Source: an uncultured Simplicispira sp. (GTDB taxonomy: Bacteria; Pseudomonadota; Gammaproteobacteria; Burkholderiales; Burkholderiaceae_C). From it: 9,369 bases of DNA. Position 1 is the stretch's first letter. The number at the start of each line of letters is the position of its first letter. This document shows, in pieces, positions 1 through 9,172 of the stretch. The notes beneath the pieces were generated by a model. It was not told the origin of the DNA and made no database searches. It worked only from the letters and a program-made list of their open reading frames with translations. Both the position numbers and the translations under genes were made by a program. The DNA is taken from NCBI GenBank assembly GCA_903882725.1, contig CAIRYF010000462.1:1-9369 (forward strand), written 5' to 3'.

Positions 1-51
1 AGCTGGTTAATGGTTGGCATGAATAAAGTCGTCCCTAAACGTAAAAACTAA
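1..51 (+). CDS. Possible 3' end of an upstream gene (partial)
   Basis: Frame 1 is open from the left edge to a TAA at 49-51 and reads SWLMVGMNKVVPKRKN. A hydrophobic stretch followed by a basic tail would suit the end of a membrane protein, but 16 residues are too few to identify a family. If real, the gene runs toward dacA, and the inverted repeats between them would be where the two convergent transcripts end. An open frame this short can also arise by chance. Confidence 0.3.
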   Translation, partial: SWLMVGMNKVVPKRKN

Positions 52-63
52 AACGTGAACCCC

Positions 64-92
64 TCGAAATTTGAATCTGTGACAAATTTCGA
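64..92. repeat. 10-bp perfect inverted repeat, 9-nt spacer
   Basis: The arms TCGAAATTTG (64-73) and CAAATTTCGA (83-92) are exact reverse complements separated by 9 nt. The stem lies 12 nt after the putative stop at 49-51. It is AT-rich and not followed by a T-run on either strand, so it is not a textbook intrinsic terminator. It could be a weak hairpin terminator or a protein-binding dyad. Confidence 0.6.
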
Positions 93-97
93 AAAGC

Positions 98-115
98 CCT
101 CTAATTTATCAGAGG
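98..115. repeat. Small hairpin in the convergent intergenic region
   Basis: CCTCT (98-102) pairs with AGAGG (111-115) around an 8-nt AT-rich loop. Alone it is unremarkable, but it is the second of three successive stem-loops between two convergent transcripts. Confidence 0.35.
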
Positions 116-144
116 CACCGGCTGCTGACAAGGAAAATTGCCGC

Positions 145-187
145 GCTCAACTTGAGCGCCAGCGTGGCGCTGGTGCTCAAGCTGCGC
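145..187. terminator. Strong hairpin, probable transcript-end structure
   Basis: Positions 148-184 fold into a 17-bp stem with one A-C mismatch, one G-T wobble and a TGG loop. Two more pairs (145-146 with 186-187) extend it beyond a second mismatch. The left arm itself contains a small palindrome (GCTCAA C TTGAGC, 145-157), so an alternative fold exists. There is no immediate T-run; read on the minus strand a TTTT follows about 10 nt after the stem. It lies downstream of dacA. A role in transcript termination or 3'-end stability is inferred from the fold and the convergent context. Confidence 0.5.
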
Positions 188-253
188 TAAATTTAAGCAA
201 AATAAGCTTCAAGCCCCCATGTATTAAGCAGTTGTAGCTATTTTATTAATAGC
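187..253 (-). repeat. Intergenic repeat element, copy A
   Basis: Read on the minus strand this begins with a hairpin (GCTATT...AATAGC, plus-strand 237-253) and continues through a conserved tail with TAATAC, GGGGGCTTGAAGC and a TTTTGCTT end. The same order of blocks occurs in copies at 2170-2236 and 5275-5339. The element begins 3 nt after the dacA stop codon, hairpin first, so it forms the start of the dacA 3' untranslated region. I know of similar AT-rich intergenic elements in Comamonadaceae genomes but have no name for this one. Confidence 0.6.
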
Positions 254-256
254 AAA

Positions 257-1435
257 TTACTTGATCCACAAACGAATGGCATCCCAAGCGCGGCCCAACA
301 CGCCAGCCTGCTCAACGCCGTCAAGCGCCAGCAATGGCACGTCGCGCAAAGGCTCGTCACCCAGCGTCACCTTCAAAGCACCAATGGCTTGGCCCTTGCT
401 AAAGGGTGCAATCAAGGGGTCTTGGTGTGAGATATGGGTGGCAATTTTGCCGGCACTGCCCACCGGCACGGCCACCACAATGGCCTCGACACGTCCCATC
501 TTGACGGTGTTGTTCTTGCCTTTCCAAACTGCTGGGGTCGATACCGGCTGGCCTGCGTCAAACAGTTTTACCGCATCAAAAGCGGTGTAGCCCCAATTAA
601 GTAGTTTTTGGCTTTCGTTGGCACGGGCGCTTTCGCTGGCAGCTCCCAGCACGATGGAGATCAAGCGGCGCGTACCAACCTGCGGAAATTCACGCTTGGC
701 AGTGGCTACCAAGCAGTAGCCCGCGGCCGTTGTGTGGCCGGTCTTGAAGCCATCCACACTGGGATCGCGAAATAGCAGCGCATTGCGGTTGTTGCCATTG
801 GATGGCGGCGTGCCGGGGTAGCTGTAGTGCTTGATGGCGTAGTAGTGCATGTACTCCGGAAAATCTTGCATCAGGCGCATCGCCAAAGTGCTCAGATCGC
901 GCGCTGTGGTCAGGTGGCCCGGTTCGGTCAAACCTTCGGGGTTTTTGTAGCTGGTGCCCGCCATGCCCAATGCCTTGGCTTGGTCGTTCATGAGCTTGAC
1001 AAACTGCTCGGTGCTGCCTCCCACGCCCTCGGCCAGCGCCATGGTGGCGTCGTTGCCTGACTGAACAATCATGCCTTTGATGAGGTCATCCACTGGCACC
1101 TGCATCTTGGGGTCGATAAACATCCGCGAGCCGGGCATCTTCCAGGCGCGCACACTGACAGGGAATTTTTGCTGCAAGTCGATTTTTTTTGCTCGCAGGG
1201 CGTCAAACACCAAATAGCCAGTCATCAGCTTGGTCAGCGACGCCTGCTCTACCGGGGCATCAATGTCTTTAGCGGCCAGCACTTGGTTGGCAGTCACGTC
1301 CAGCAGCATATAAGTGCGGGCGGCAATTTCAGGTGGTTGGGGTGCTTGGGCAACTTGCGCCTGGGCTAGCAAAGTGACTGAAGACACCCCCGCAGCCAAA
1401 GTAAAAGTCCGAAGCGCAGACAGTATTCGTTTCAT
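257..1435 (-). CDS. dacA: D-alanyl-D-alanine carboxypeptidase (PBP5/6 family)
   Basis: This is a low-molecular-mass penicillin-binding protein that removes the terminal D-Ala from peptidoglycan pentapeptides in the periplasm. The 392 residues match the usual family length. Residues 1 to about 26-31 form a signal peptide (basic MKR start, hydrophobic core, Ala-rich cleavage region). The active-site serine motif is SLTK (S66-K69), the second motif SGN (126-128) and the third KTG (231-233), so the peptidase domain is complete. Residues from about 313 form the beta-rich PBP5 C-terminal domain. The last 15 or so residues (GRAWDAIRLWIK) look like the amphipathic helix that anchors the protein to the inner membrane. 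An A8 run lies in the coding strand at 1183-1190. No strong Shine-Dalgarno sequence precedes the ATG. The nearest upstream gene is the hydrolase, 89 nt away on the same strand. Paralogues are called dacA or dacC; the exact symbol is uncertain. Confidence 0.93.
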   Translation of the reverse strand: MKRILSALRTFTLAAGVSSVTLLAQAQVAQAPQPPEIAARTYMLLDVTANQVLAAKDIDAPVEQASLTKLMTGYLVFDALRAKKIDLQQKFPVSVRAWKMPGSRMFIDPKMQVPVDDLIKGMIVQSGNDATMALAEGVGGSTEQFVKLMNDQAKALGMAGTSYKNPEGLTEPGHLTTARDLSTLAMRLMQDFPEYMHYYAIKHYSYPGTPPSNGNNRNALLFRDPSVDGFKTGHTTAAGYCLVATAKREFPQVGTRRLISIVLGAASESARANESQKLLNWGYTAFDAVKLFDAGQPVSTPAVWKGKNNTVKMGRVEAIVVAVPVGSAGKIATHISHQDPLIAPFSKGQAIGALKVTLGDEPLRDVPLLALDGVEQAGVLGRAWDAIRLWIK

Positions 1436-1524
1436 GATGGCACCAAAAATCTAAAGAGTCAGAATAAAAACAAGCCCAGCTGCCAACAAAAAACAGCTGT
1501 AGAGCGGGCGATGGGAGCGGCGGA

Positions 1525-2166
1525 TCAGTCGCCTGATTGCAGGTGGCGCACCACCAAATTTTTCAGCAGCGGCAATTGCCCGTGAAAGAAATGGCCACCG
1601 CCTGGCAAGATGGTGATTGGCAATACCTGCGGGCGCGCCCAGTCCAACACCGCTGACAGCGGCACAGTGTCGTCTTGCTCGCCATGCACGATCAAGGTGC
1701 GCAAATGCGCCTCGGGCGGTAGTTGCGCCACGCTAAAGCGGCTGGCCGCCGTGCCGACCAGCACCACCTGCTCGATACGGCGCTGCGACCACAGCGCAGC
1801 CAGCGCGTGGCTGGTGACAAAAGAACCAAAAGAAAAGCCAGCCAACGCCAGCGCCCCCTCGGGTGCTACTTGCTCGACCACTGACAAAAAATCTTCTAAC
1901 TCGCCGCGCCCTTCGTCGTGCCCACCAGCGCTGGCACCCACACCACGAAAATTAAAGCGCACTGCCGTCCAACCACACTGCACAAAAGCGCGTGCCAGCG
2001 TTTGCACGACCTTGTTGTCCAGCGAGCCGCCAAACAAGGGATGTGGGTGGGCAATGATGGCCACGCCACGCGGCGCAACACCGGCAGACACCGCCGCAGC
2101 GTCGCGTGTGGCTTCGATGGCACCGGCGCTGCCGATCAGGCTCAGTCGTTCAGTGTGTGCATTCAT
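1525..2166 (-). CDS. Small alpha/beta hydrolase (COG2945-like)
   Basis: This 213-residue cytoplasmic protein shows the serine-hydrolase fold in compact form. Family signatures in order are HPHPLFGGSLDNKVV (40-54), NFRGVGASAG with an acidic follow-up DEGRGELED (72-92), the nucleophile elbow GFSFG (S112), an acid-bearing HGEQDDTVP (D165 or D166), and a histidine-bearing GGGHFFHG (H192 most likely catalytic). The triad therefore appears complete. Substrates of this family are largely unknown; esterase or thioesterase activity is possible but not shown by sequence. There is no signal peptide. The ATG lies directly beside the hairpin of repeat copy B, and there is no Shine-Dalgarno sequence; read on the minus strand, an AT-rich TATAAAAAT lies about 10 nt upstream. 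The gene order ferredoxin-hydrolase suggests co-transcription with the upstream block, but the 83-nt gap leaves room for a separate promoter. Confidence 0.85.
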   Translation of the reverse strand: MNAHTERLSLIGSAGAIEATRDAAAVSAGVAPRGVAIIAHPHPLFGGSLDNKVVQTLARAFVQCGWTAVRFNFRGVGASAGGHDEGRGELEDFLSVVEQVAPEGALALAGFSFGSFVTSHALAALWSQRRIEQVVLVGTAASRFSVAQLPPEAHLRTLIVHGEQDDTVPLSAVLDWARPQVLPITILPGGGHFFHGQLPLLKNLVVRHLQSGD

Positions 2167-2169
2167 AAT

Positions 2170-2236
2170 GCTACTATTTTTATAGCTTAAAGCGCTTTAT
2201 ACGCTTGGGCTGAAGGCTAAAAAGGCTTGTATTTTA
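2170..2236 (+). repeat. Intergenic repeat element, copy B
   Basis: This copy starts with a GCTA...TAGC hairpin (2170-2186) and carries the blocks AAAGCGCTTTATAC, TTGGGCTGAAGGC and a TTTTA end, in the same order as copies A and C. The block AAAGCGCTTT is itself a perfect palindrome (2190-2199). It fills nearly the whole gap between the ferredoxin stop and the hydrolase start, with the hairpin only 3 nt from the hydrolase ATG. Relative to the minus-strand genes it is inverted (tail first), unlike copies A and C, which follow a stop codon hairpin first. Confidence 0.6.
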
Positions 2237-2249
2237 TCTAACGCACTGT

Positions 2250-2675
2250 TCAGCGCCCAATTTCTGGGGATGTCAGCAAACGCTCGACCACCTGGCCATT
2301 TTTCAGGTGTGACTCGATGATTTCATCAATATCGGCATTGTCCACGTAGCTGTACCAAATCCCCTCGGGATAGATCACAACCAGTGGGCCACCAGCGCAG
2401 CGGTCAAGGCAACCGGCTTTGTTCACGCGCACTTTGCCGGGGCCAGCCAAGCCAGCCTCGCCGACTTGCTTTTTGCAGTATTCAAACGCGGCAACGCTGC
2501 CGTGCTGGGCGCAGCAGTTCTCGCCATTGGTGCGCTCATTGGTGCAAAAGAAAATATGCTGCGCAAAATACCCGGGCGCTGTCGATGGAGTCGATGGAGT
2601 CGATGGAGTCGATGTAGCGAGGGTAGCGAGTGGCGTGGGGGCGGTAGTTGTAGTGGATGCGGTGGATTTAGTCAT
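2250..2675 (-). CDS. Thioredoxin-like [2Fe-2S] ferredoxin with Ser/Thr/Pro-rich N-terminus
   Basis: Starting at the ATG ending at 2675 (MTKSTAS...) this is a 141-residue protein; this start lies 8 nt after the VanZ stop codon. An upstream in-frame ATG at 2762 would overlap VanZ deeply and is unlikely. The cluster-binding cysteine pattern of the thioredoxin-like (COG3411) ferredoxins is present: C44, C54/C55, C89 and C93, with the signature NKAGCLDRCAGGP and the typical VIYPEGIWY strand. C55 is the likelier second ligand by spacing; C67 is extra. It should act as a soluble one-electron carrier, partner unknown. Residues 1-34 form a low-complexity Ser/Thr/Pro tail made partly by a 9-bp tandem repeat. 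It sits third in the hemJ-VanZ-ferredoxin run. Confidence 0.88.
   Translation of the reverse strand: MTKSTASTTTTAPTPLATLATSTPSTPSTPSTAPGYFAQHIFFCTNERTNGENCCAQHGSVAAFEYCKKQVGEAGLAGPGKVRVNKAGCLDRCAGGPLVVIYPEGIWYSYVDNADIDEIIESHLKNGQVVERLLTSPEIGR
2581..2613. repeat. 9-bp tandem repeat (3.7 units) inside the ferredoxin gene
   Basis: Three exact units of GTCGATGGA (2581-2607) are followed by a partial GTCGAT. On the coding strand each unit encodes Ser-Thr-Pro or a rotation of it, giving TPSTPSTPST. The unit length is a multiple of three, so gain or loss of units would change linker length without shifting the frame. Confidence 0.9.
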
Positions 2676-2683
2676 GGCCCATT

Positions 2684-3781
2684 TTAAGAACGCAACTCGC
2701 GGCGCGAGGCACGCAGCAACACATATACCAAAGTGGCATAAGGCCAGATCCAGCCCAGCCACTGGCCAATACCAAAAAACCGACTAAAGCGCCCCTGCTC
2801 CCATGCCTGTAAAGTTTGCGCAAAATAGGCGCTGGTGGGCGCATCGTTAAGCAGGCTCAGGTGTATCACCAGTACCAACAGCAGCAGCACGATGCACGCC
2901 CGCCGGGGCAGCACCAAAGCCAGCGTCACCAACACCACCCCCACCCACAGGCCTGCGCGCACCGGCACACTAAGCCACTCCCAAGCGTGCGTTGGGCCGT
3001 AGCTGAGGGCCGCTGACAAGGCCGTCACCGCCACGCCCATGGTTGCCGTGGCCAAGGCAAAAACCACGCGCCGCCCGGCATGACCGATCACGCTATAGGC
3101 CAGCAGACACGGCACCAGCAAACCCAGCGCCACACACAGCAACTCGCCTGCCGGGGAGAGTGGCAGCAGCTCGGTCTCGCGCACCGGCAACCACGATAAA
3201 AACGGTGTGCCCTCCAGCGCGTTCAGCAGCACCACCTCCAAACGCTCCCGCCCTTGACCCAGACCAAACGGCTCGGCGGCAGGAAACAGCAGCGCCCACG
3301 GCCACAGCGCCAGCAGCACCAGCGCGCCACGCGCATCGGGCACAAACCAACGGTTGCGCACTTGGTTCCAGCGGTACAGCGCGCCCAGGTGCTCCAGCAG
3401 CGCCGCCAGCAGCGCGCCGCTCAAAGCGCCAGTGGTGTTGAGCAGCAAATCTAAATTCGAGGGGATGCGCTGGGGCAAATAAATCTGCAAATACTCCATG
3501 CCCAGCGACAGCAGCGTGCCCACCAGCGCTGCCACTGGCACCGCGCTGCGCGGCCAACCGGTGCTCAGCAGCGCCAGCGCCAGCAAAAAACCCAGCGGCC
3601 CGTAGCCCAGCACGTTGATGGATACGTCAAACCCAGTCCAGTACGGCGGCGGAATACGCGCCACCAAAAACACCACGGGGGAAATGCCTTGGGCGCGCCA
3701 GCCCTCAAAAGGAAACAGGCTGGCAAAAACAATCAGCGCGATATACACCAGTGCCAAAGGCCAAGCCGTGGTCTTGTGCAT
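2684..3781 (-). CDS. VanZ-family integral membrane protein
   Basis: I place the start at the ATG ending at 3781 (MHKTTAWPLALVY), 13 nt after the hemJ stop; a longer frame reaching 3877 would overlap hemJ and adds a Cys/Trp-rich leader unlike the family. The 365-residue protein is strongly hydrophobic, with perhaps eight to ten membrane segments. The VanZ domain covers about residues 10-130: N56, G59-Y60, then EYLQ (96-99), P103, R105, S108, D111, N115 and G118 in the family spacing. The C-terminal 230 residues are further membrane segments of no known role and end with an Arg-rich tail. VanZ proteins were named from a teicoplanin-resistance cluster, but most chromosomal members have no established function, and resistance should not be inferred here. 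It overlaps no neighbour and is almost certainly in the hemJ operon. Confidence 0.85.
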   Translation of the reverse strand: MHKTTAWPLALVYIALIVFASLFPFEGWRAQGISPVVFLVARIPPPYWTGFDVSINVLGYGPLGFLLALALLSTGWPRSAVPVAALVGTLLSLGMEYLQIYLPQRIPSNLDLLLNTTGALSGALLAALLEHLGALYRWNQVRNRWFVPDARGALVLLALWPWALLFPAAEPFGLGQGRERLEVVLLNALEGTPFLSWLPVRETELLPLSPAGELLCVALGLLVPCLLAYSVIGHAGRRVVFALATATMGVAVTALSAALSYGPTHAWEWLSVPVRAGLWVGVVLVTLALVLPRRACIVLLLLVLVIHLSLLNDAPTSAYFAQTLQAWEQGRFSRFFGIGQWLGWIWPYATLVYVLLRASRRELRS

Positions 3782-3794
3782 GGCGCTGTGCCGA

Positions 3795-5336
<1,542 letters not shown>

Positions 5337-5339
<3 letters not shown>

Positions 5340-8084
5340 CAAAGGCGCAACGGCAAATTGCAGATAGTCCGCCAACCGCTTGTCTTGCGTCACCGCGTCA
5401 TGCGCAATCAGCAAGTATTTCCACGGCTTGGCTCCTGTGGTGCGGGCATGGTCTGAAGCGTGCTTGCACCACAAAGCGCCCGCCTCGGCTTTGGCTTTGA
5501 CGTCGTCTGCGCCCAGCTCGTTGCGTGCCTTGGTCTCGCACATCAACAAATGGTGTGCGGTTTCGACCACGAAGTCGGGCACGTACTCGGGCTGCTCCAC
5601 GCCCAGTTTGTAAAACAACTGGAACTGCCCCTTCGCGGGTTTAAACCACTTGTCCGCGTCGCGCTCCAAAATCACAGCAAAACGCCTTTCGGTATCCGAG
5701 TCAAACTTTTGCTGCGGATACAAGCAGCGTGAAAAATGCCCGAACACCATTTGCTTGATGCGACTGGGCTCATCCACCGTGTCACGGCAGTCGCGCAGTG
5801 GCTGGCTGGCGCTTACGGTGTAGGTGGGCTCTTTTAGCGCTGTAAAGCCGCGCCGCACTTCCACGGCGTACTCGGTGGCCGACTCAAAGAAGTGCTCCAT
5901 CATCTGGGCATGGATGTTCTTCGCAATCAGTTGCCGGTCCAAGTCCAACACATTGATCACCTCATTGGCGTCTGACAAATAGCTTTGCAGGTGTGCCACC
6001 ATCTGCCCCGCTAGGTCATATAACAGGCTGGCATGCACCATGTAGTCAATGTCGTCGTAGTCGATCAGCGCGTGGACGATGTAATCCTCCAAGCGCCGTT
6101 CCCGTCGCCCGGCCTGCGCGGTGTACGTGAACTGCTCATGTGTGCGCAGCGTCTGACCGACCAATGAGCGGTCTTTGGGCTGCAAATGCAAGCCCGCGAC
6201 ATCCAAAGCAAAGGGCTTGAATCCGCTGGTAATCACACCCTTGGGCACTACGGCAATGCGCGGAATATCAATGGTCTGCTTGACCACCACGTCCACCGTG
6301 CGGCGCACCACGTCGGCCAAATCCAGTTCTGGCGGGGCGTCGGTGCCCGCGAGCACACTGAGTTGCGCCGGTGGCAATCGCTCTTGCACGGCCTCGGCAA
6401 TGCGGGCCTGCAATGCAGGGGTCAGAAAGGCCTGCCGCGTCGGAGCATCTGCGGTGCGCAGCTCGTACTCCGCCATCACCTCCATCACCACATATGCGGC
6501 TTGTCGTTCTTGCGGAGTTGTGAATATGGGCGCTGGCGGCGGTACGTTACTTGTCACTGCTTGGGCTGCATCAGTGCCATCAATTGCGGGTACATCACCG
6601 TTTTGCCCAAGCCCCAAGGCCTGCGCCAGATTGGGCTGAATCGTTCGGCTGTGCATCCGGTCACCTTCCGCATCGGGCGCATCCAGAATCAGTGTTTTGA
6701 GCTTGATAGGCGAATCCGCCCGGTTGGCGTCGTCAATGATGTCCTGAAACCGGTCGTGCGCAATGATGTTGAGCCGGTCTACCGCCGCATTCTTGGTGCG
6801 CTTGCCATAAGGCAGGCGCAAGCCCCTGCCAATCGACTGCTCCACCAGCGTGCGGGCGTTGGCGGCGCGCAGCGGCACGATGGTGTACAGGTTGGTCACG
6901 TCCCAGCCCTCTTTGAGCATATTGACGTGAATCACGATCTCGGTGGGCTCGTCCACACTTTCCACCGCCAGCAGCTTGCGCACCATCTCTTCTTCTTCCG
7001 CGCCGCTCTTGCTGCTGTCCACCTGAATTACTTTGTTGCGGTAGCGTCCAGCAAAAAATGCTTCGGATTGCAAATGCGCCAACAGCGCGCTGGCGTGCGT
7101 GGTGTCCCGTGCAATCACCAGCATGAAGGGCTTGACCTCTTTCACCCCGTTGGTGCGGGCGTAGGTTTTTAGCTCCACCTTGGTGGCCTCGTGCATGCGC
7201 ACGCCGTCTTGCAGCTTGACGCGCTCCACTTCTTCCGGCGGCATACTCTTGGCGTCAAAGTTGCGCTGGGTGACCACGGCGGGCTCTTTCACAAAGCCGT
7301 CTTCCATGGCGCGGGCCAGCGGGTAGTCCATCACCACGTTTTTGAAGGGCACCGGCCCTTTGGTAGTTTCCACAAACGGCGTGGCGGTCAGCTCCAGCCC
7401 CATCAAAGGCCGCAGCTCGTTAATGGCGCGCACTCCGGCGCTGGCGCGGTAGCGATGCGACTCATCCATCAGCAACACCAGGTCTGGTAGGCCTGCCAGA
7501 TAGTCAAAATAGCTCTGCCCTATGTATTCACTCAAGCGCTTGATGCGCGGTGCCTTGCCGCCTCGTACCTCGGAAGTAATTTTGGCAATGTTGAAAATGT
7601 TGATCGACACGGGCGACAACAAATCACCCAGCGCTTGAGCGCGCTCTTCGTAGTTGTCGCCGGTAATGATCTCGGGCGGGTAGGCCGCAAACTCGGCCAC
7701 GCCCTTGAAGACGTATTTGGGTGTATTCGGCGTGAAGTCGGCAATCAGCTTGTCGTAAATCGTCAGGTTAGGTGCCAGCACAAAAAAGTGCTTGATGCCG
7801 TGCGCCGTGTACAGGTAGCTGATGAACGCGCCCATCAGCCGCGTCTTGCCCACGCCCGTGGCCAGCGCAAAGCACAGCGACGGAAACTCGCGTTCAAAGT
7901 CTTGCAGCTTGGGGAATTGGGCCTTGAGCGTGGCCAGAATGGCAGCCACGTCTGCCGCGTCTCGGTTGGGCCACAGCATCGCGGGGCTCGCTTCAATCGC
8001 GCTGGCCAGCTTGGCCAGCGACTCGGATTGCGGCGGGCGCAGGCTCAGGCGGCCGCTAATGGCATTGACTTCACGTTGGCTCAT
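5337..8084 (-). CDS. res: Type III restriction enzyme Res subunit (SF2 helicase-nuclease)
   Basis: Res translocates on or switches along DNA using ATP and, with Mod, cleaves foreign DNA lacking the modification. This 915-residue protein is close to normal Res length. Helicase motifs in order are Walker A ATGVGKT (75-81), the Walker B variant MDESH (206-210), ELTATP (231-236), KEGWDV (391-396) and QSIGRGLRLP (416-425), the last strongly typical of Type III Res. The C-terminal nuclease shows VPDF (D837) and CETK (E850, K852), a PD-(D/E)xK site. Nothing is truncated or frameshifted. Its ATG overlaps the rhuM stop as ATGA (8081-8084) and has its own good ribosome site. The stop falls on the edge of repeat copy C, convergent to hemB. 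Target sequence cannot be told from Res, because specificity lies in Mod. Confidence 0.9.
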
Positions 8085-9172
8085 GCTTCTCCCTTTTTGT
8101 TCTTGCCCGCCTTGGGGCGGGGCGTTGCCTTGCGCTGCGTCTCCAGCGCTTTCACAGGCTTTGCCAACGCGGCATCAAAATCCTGCTCCGCCCGGCTGGG
8201 AACGGCCAGCTGCTGCTGGCGATACACCTCAAACGCCGCTTCGGCCTTGCCCTGCGCAGCCTCGGCGGTCATGCGCCCCGCGTGGGTCAAAATTTCGCGC
8301 CCGGACAAGCGCAAAAAGCCATCCAGCTTGGCTATCCAATCGGCCATGGCCATGGGTTTGCGGTCCAGCGCCTGCAGTTCTGCAAACTCCAGATAGGCAG
8401 TCACGATCCGGTTGAGCACCACCAGCTCATCCTCGTTTAAATAGTTTTTAGCCACCACCACATCGGCCTTGCGCGGCGTGCCGCCTTGCGGTGCGGTAGC
8501 CCACGTCATCAAGCCCATGTGGGGCTGACCAACGTCGGCGCGAAGCGCAATCAGCTCTGCCGCTGTATGCCCATGCGTTGCCCAGTGCAACTTGTTTTGG
8601 ATGGTGGCAAAGAACCTTTTCGAGCTTTCGGCCCGTGCGTCGTAGTCCACGCTGGTGGCGTAAATGTCGAGCACCTTGCGCCAAAACACTTTTTCTGACG
8701 AACGAATGTCACGAATGCGCGCCAGCAGGTCTTCAAAATACCCGGCATCTGCTCCGCGCTTGAAGCGGTCGTCATCCAGCACAAAACCTTTCACCAGAGA
8801 GGTTTTAAGTGTCTCTGTGGCCCACTGGCGAAACTGCGCACCACGCGGTGAGCGCACGCGGTAACCCACGTGCAGAACGGCGTCCAGGTTGTAGTGGTCT
8901 ACCAGTCTTTCTATATCCCGCGCGCCTTCCCGGGCAACTATCCGGAATTTCCGGATAGTTGCGTCCGGGTTCAACTCGCCGTCGGCATACACATTTTTCA
9001 GGTGCTCGCTGACCGTGCGCACGTCCTTTTCGTACAACTCGGCCATTTGCCGCTGGGTGAGCCACAGCACACCATCCATCAGGCGCACCTGCACACGGGT
9101 TTGCGCGTTCTCTGTCTGGAACAGCAAAAACTCGCCAGCGGCGTTGGATGCCGGTTCAGGCGCCTGACTCAT
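8081..9172 (-). CDS. rhuM: RhuM-family protein embedded in the R-M operon
   Basis: This 363-residue soluble protein is a complete member of the RhuM family, named for a gene of Salmonella pathogenicity island 3 and often found beside restriction-modification genes; the molecular function is not established. Visible family blocks are WLTQRQMAELYEKDVRTVSEHL (37-58, predicted helix-turn-helix-like), ATIRKFRIV (71-79), DHYNLDAVLHVGYRVRSPRGAQFRQWA (92-118), LLARIRDIRSSEKVFWRKVLDIY (149-171), IQNKLHWATHGHTAAELI (191-208) and the AKNYLNEDEL/MAMADWIAKLDGFL region (241-287). The C-terminus is a basic Lys/Arg/Pro tail from about 345. The start is fixed by the ATGA overlap with mod at 9169-9172, preceded by a G-rich GGTGGGGAT; the stop overlaps res. 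A DNA-binding or regulatory role in the R-M system is an inference from the helix-turn-helix-like N-terminus and the operon. Codons 71-93 contain a 29-bp palindrome and unusual codon choices. Confidence 0.85.
   Translation of the reverse strand: MSQAPEPASNAAGEFLLFQTENAQTRVQVRLMDGVLWLTQRQMAELYEKDVRTVSEHLKNVYADGELNPDATIRKFRIVAREGARDIERLVDHYNLDAVLHVGYRVRSPRGAQFRQWATETLKTSLVKGFVLDDDRFKRGADAGYFEDLLARIRDIRSSEKVFWRKVLDIYATSVDYDARAESSKRFFATIQNKLHWATHGHTAAELIALRADVGQPHMGLMTWATAPQGGTPRKADVVVAKNYLNEDELVVLNRIVTAYLEFAELQALDRKPMAMADWIAKLDGFLRLSGREILTHAGRMTAEAAQGKAEAAFEVYRQQQLAVPSRAEQDFDAALAKPVKALETQRKATPRPKAGKNKKGEA
8089..8095 (-). promoter_or_regulatory. Ribosome binding site of res
   Basis: On the minus strand AAGGGAG ends 4 nt before the res ATG and lies inside the last codons of rhuM. 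It is the clearest Shine-Dalgarno sequence in the window and confirms the ATGA-overlap start. Spacing is slightly short, which fits translational coupling to rhuM. Confidence 0.7.
8929..8969. repeat. 29-bp perfect palindrome with outer stem inside rhuM
   Basis: The arms GCAACTATCCGGAA (8934-8947) and TTCCGGATAGTTGC (8949-8962) are exact reverse complements around a single central T. Outside them CCCGG (8929-8933) pairs with CCGGG (8965-8969) after a 2-nt bulge on the right. The palindrome encodes RhuM residues 71-80 (ATIRKFRIVA) and lies about 210-240 nt after the rhuM start codon. Its centre is not on a codon boundary, so the symmetry does not follow simply from a repeated peptide. Confidence 0.95.

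Noticed and set aside
55..237. 60-codon plus-strand frame starting GTG
   Set aside because: No ribosome site, no recognisable protein, and it runs through three inverted repeats and repeat copy A, so it is best read as non-coding.
1183..1190. A8/T8 tract in dacA as a phase-variation site
   Set aside because: A single run of eight in an intact housekeeping gene, encoding Lys-Lys, is not enough to suggest programmed slippage.
1477..1499. CAGCTG repeated with an 11-nt spacer as a terminator between the hydrolase gene and dacA
   Set aside because: The 6-bp unit is self-palindromic, so pairing is trivial, and the T-run lies in the loop rather than after the stem.
3093..3557. Ala/Gly/Arg-rich minus-strand frame within VanZ
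   Set aside because: It is an alternate frame of a gene whose VanZ fingerprint lies in the main frame; the low-complexity composition is typical of GC-rich shadows.
2684..3781. VanZ as a glycopeptide-resistance gene
   Set aside because: No vanA/vanH/vanX-type genes are nearby, and most VanZ-domain proteins have no shown link to resistance.
6186..7172. Long plus-strand frame (328 codons) opposite res
   Set aside because: It is antisense to a well-supported gene with complete helicase motifs; composition is that of a GC-rich mirror frame with no domain.
7635..8396. Plus-strand frame (253 codons) opposite the res/rhuM junction
   Set aside because: It spans the antisense of two real genes and has no recognisable motif.
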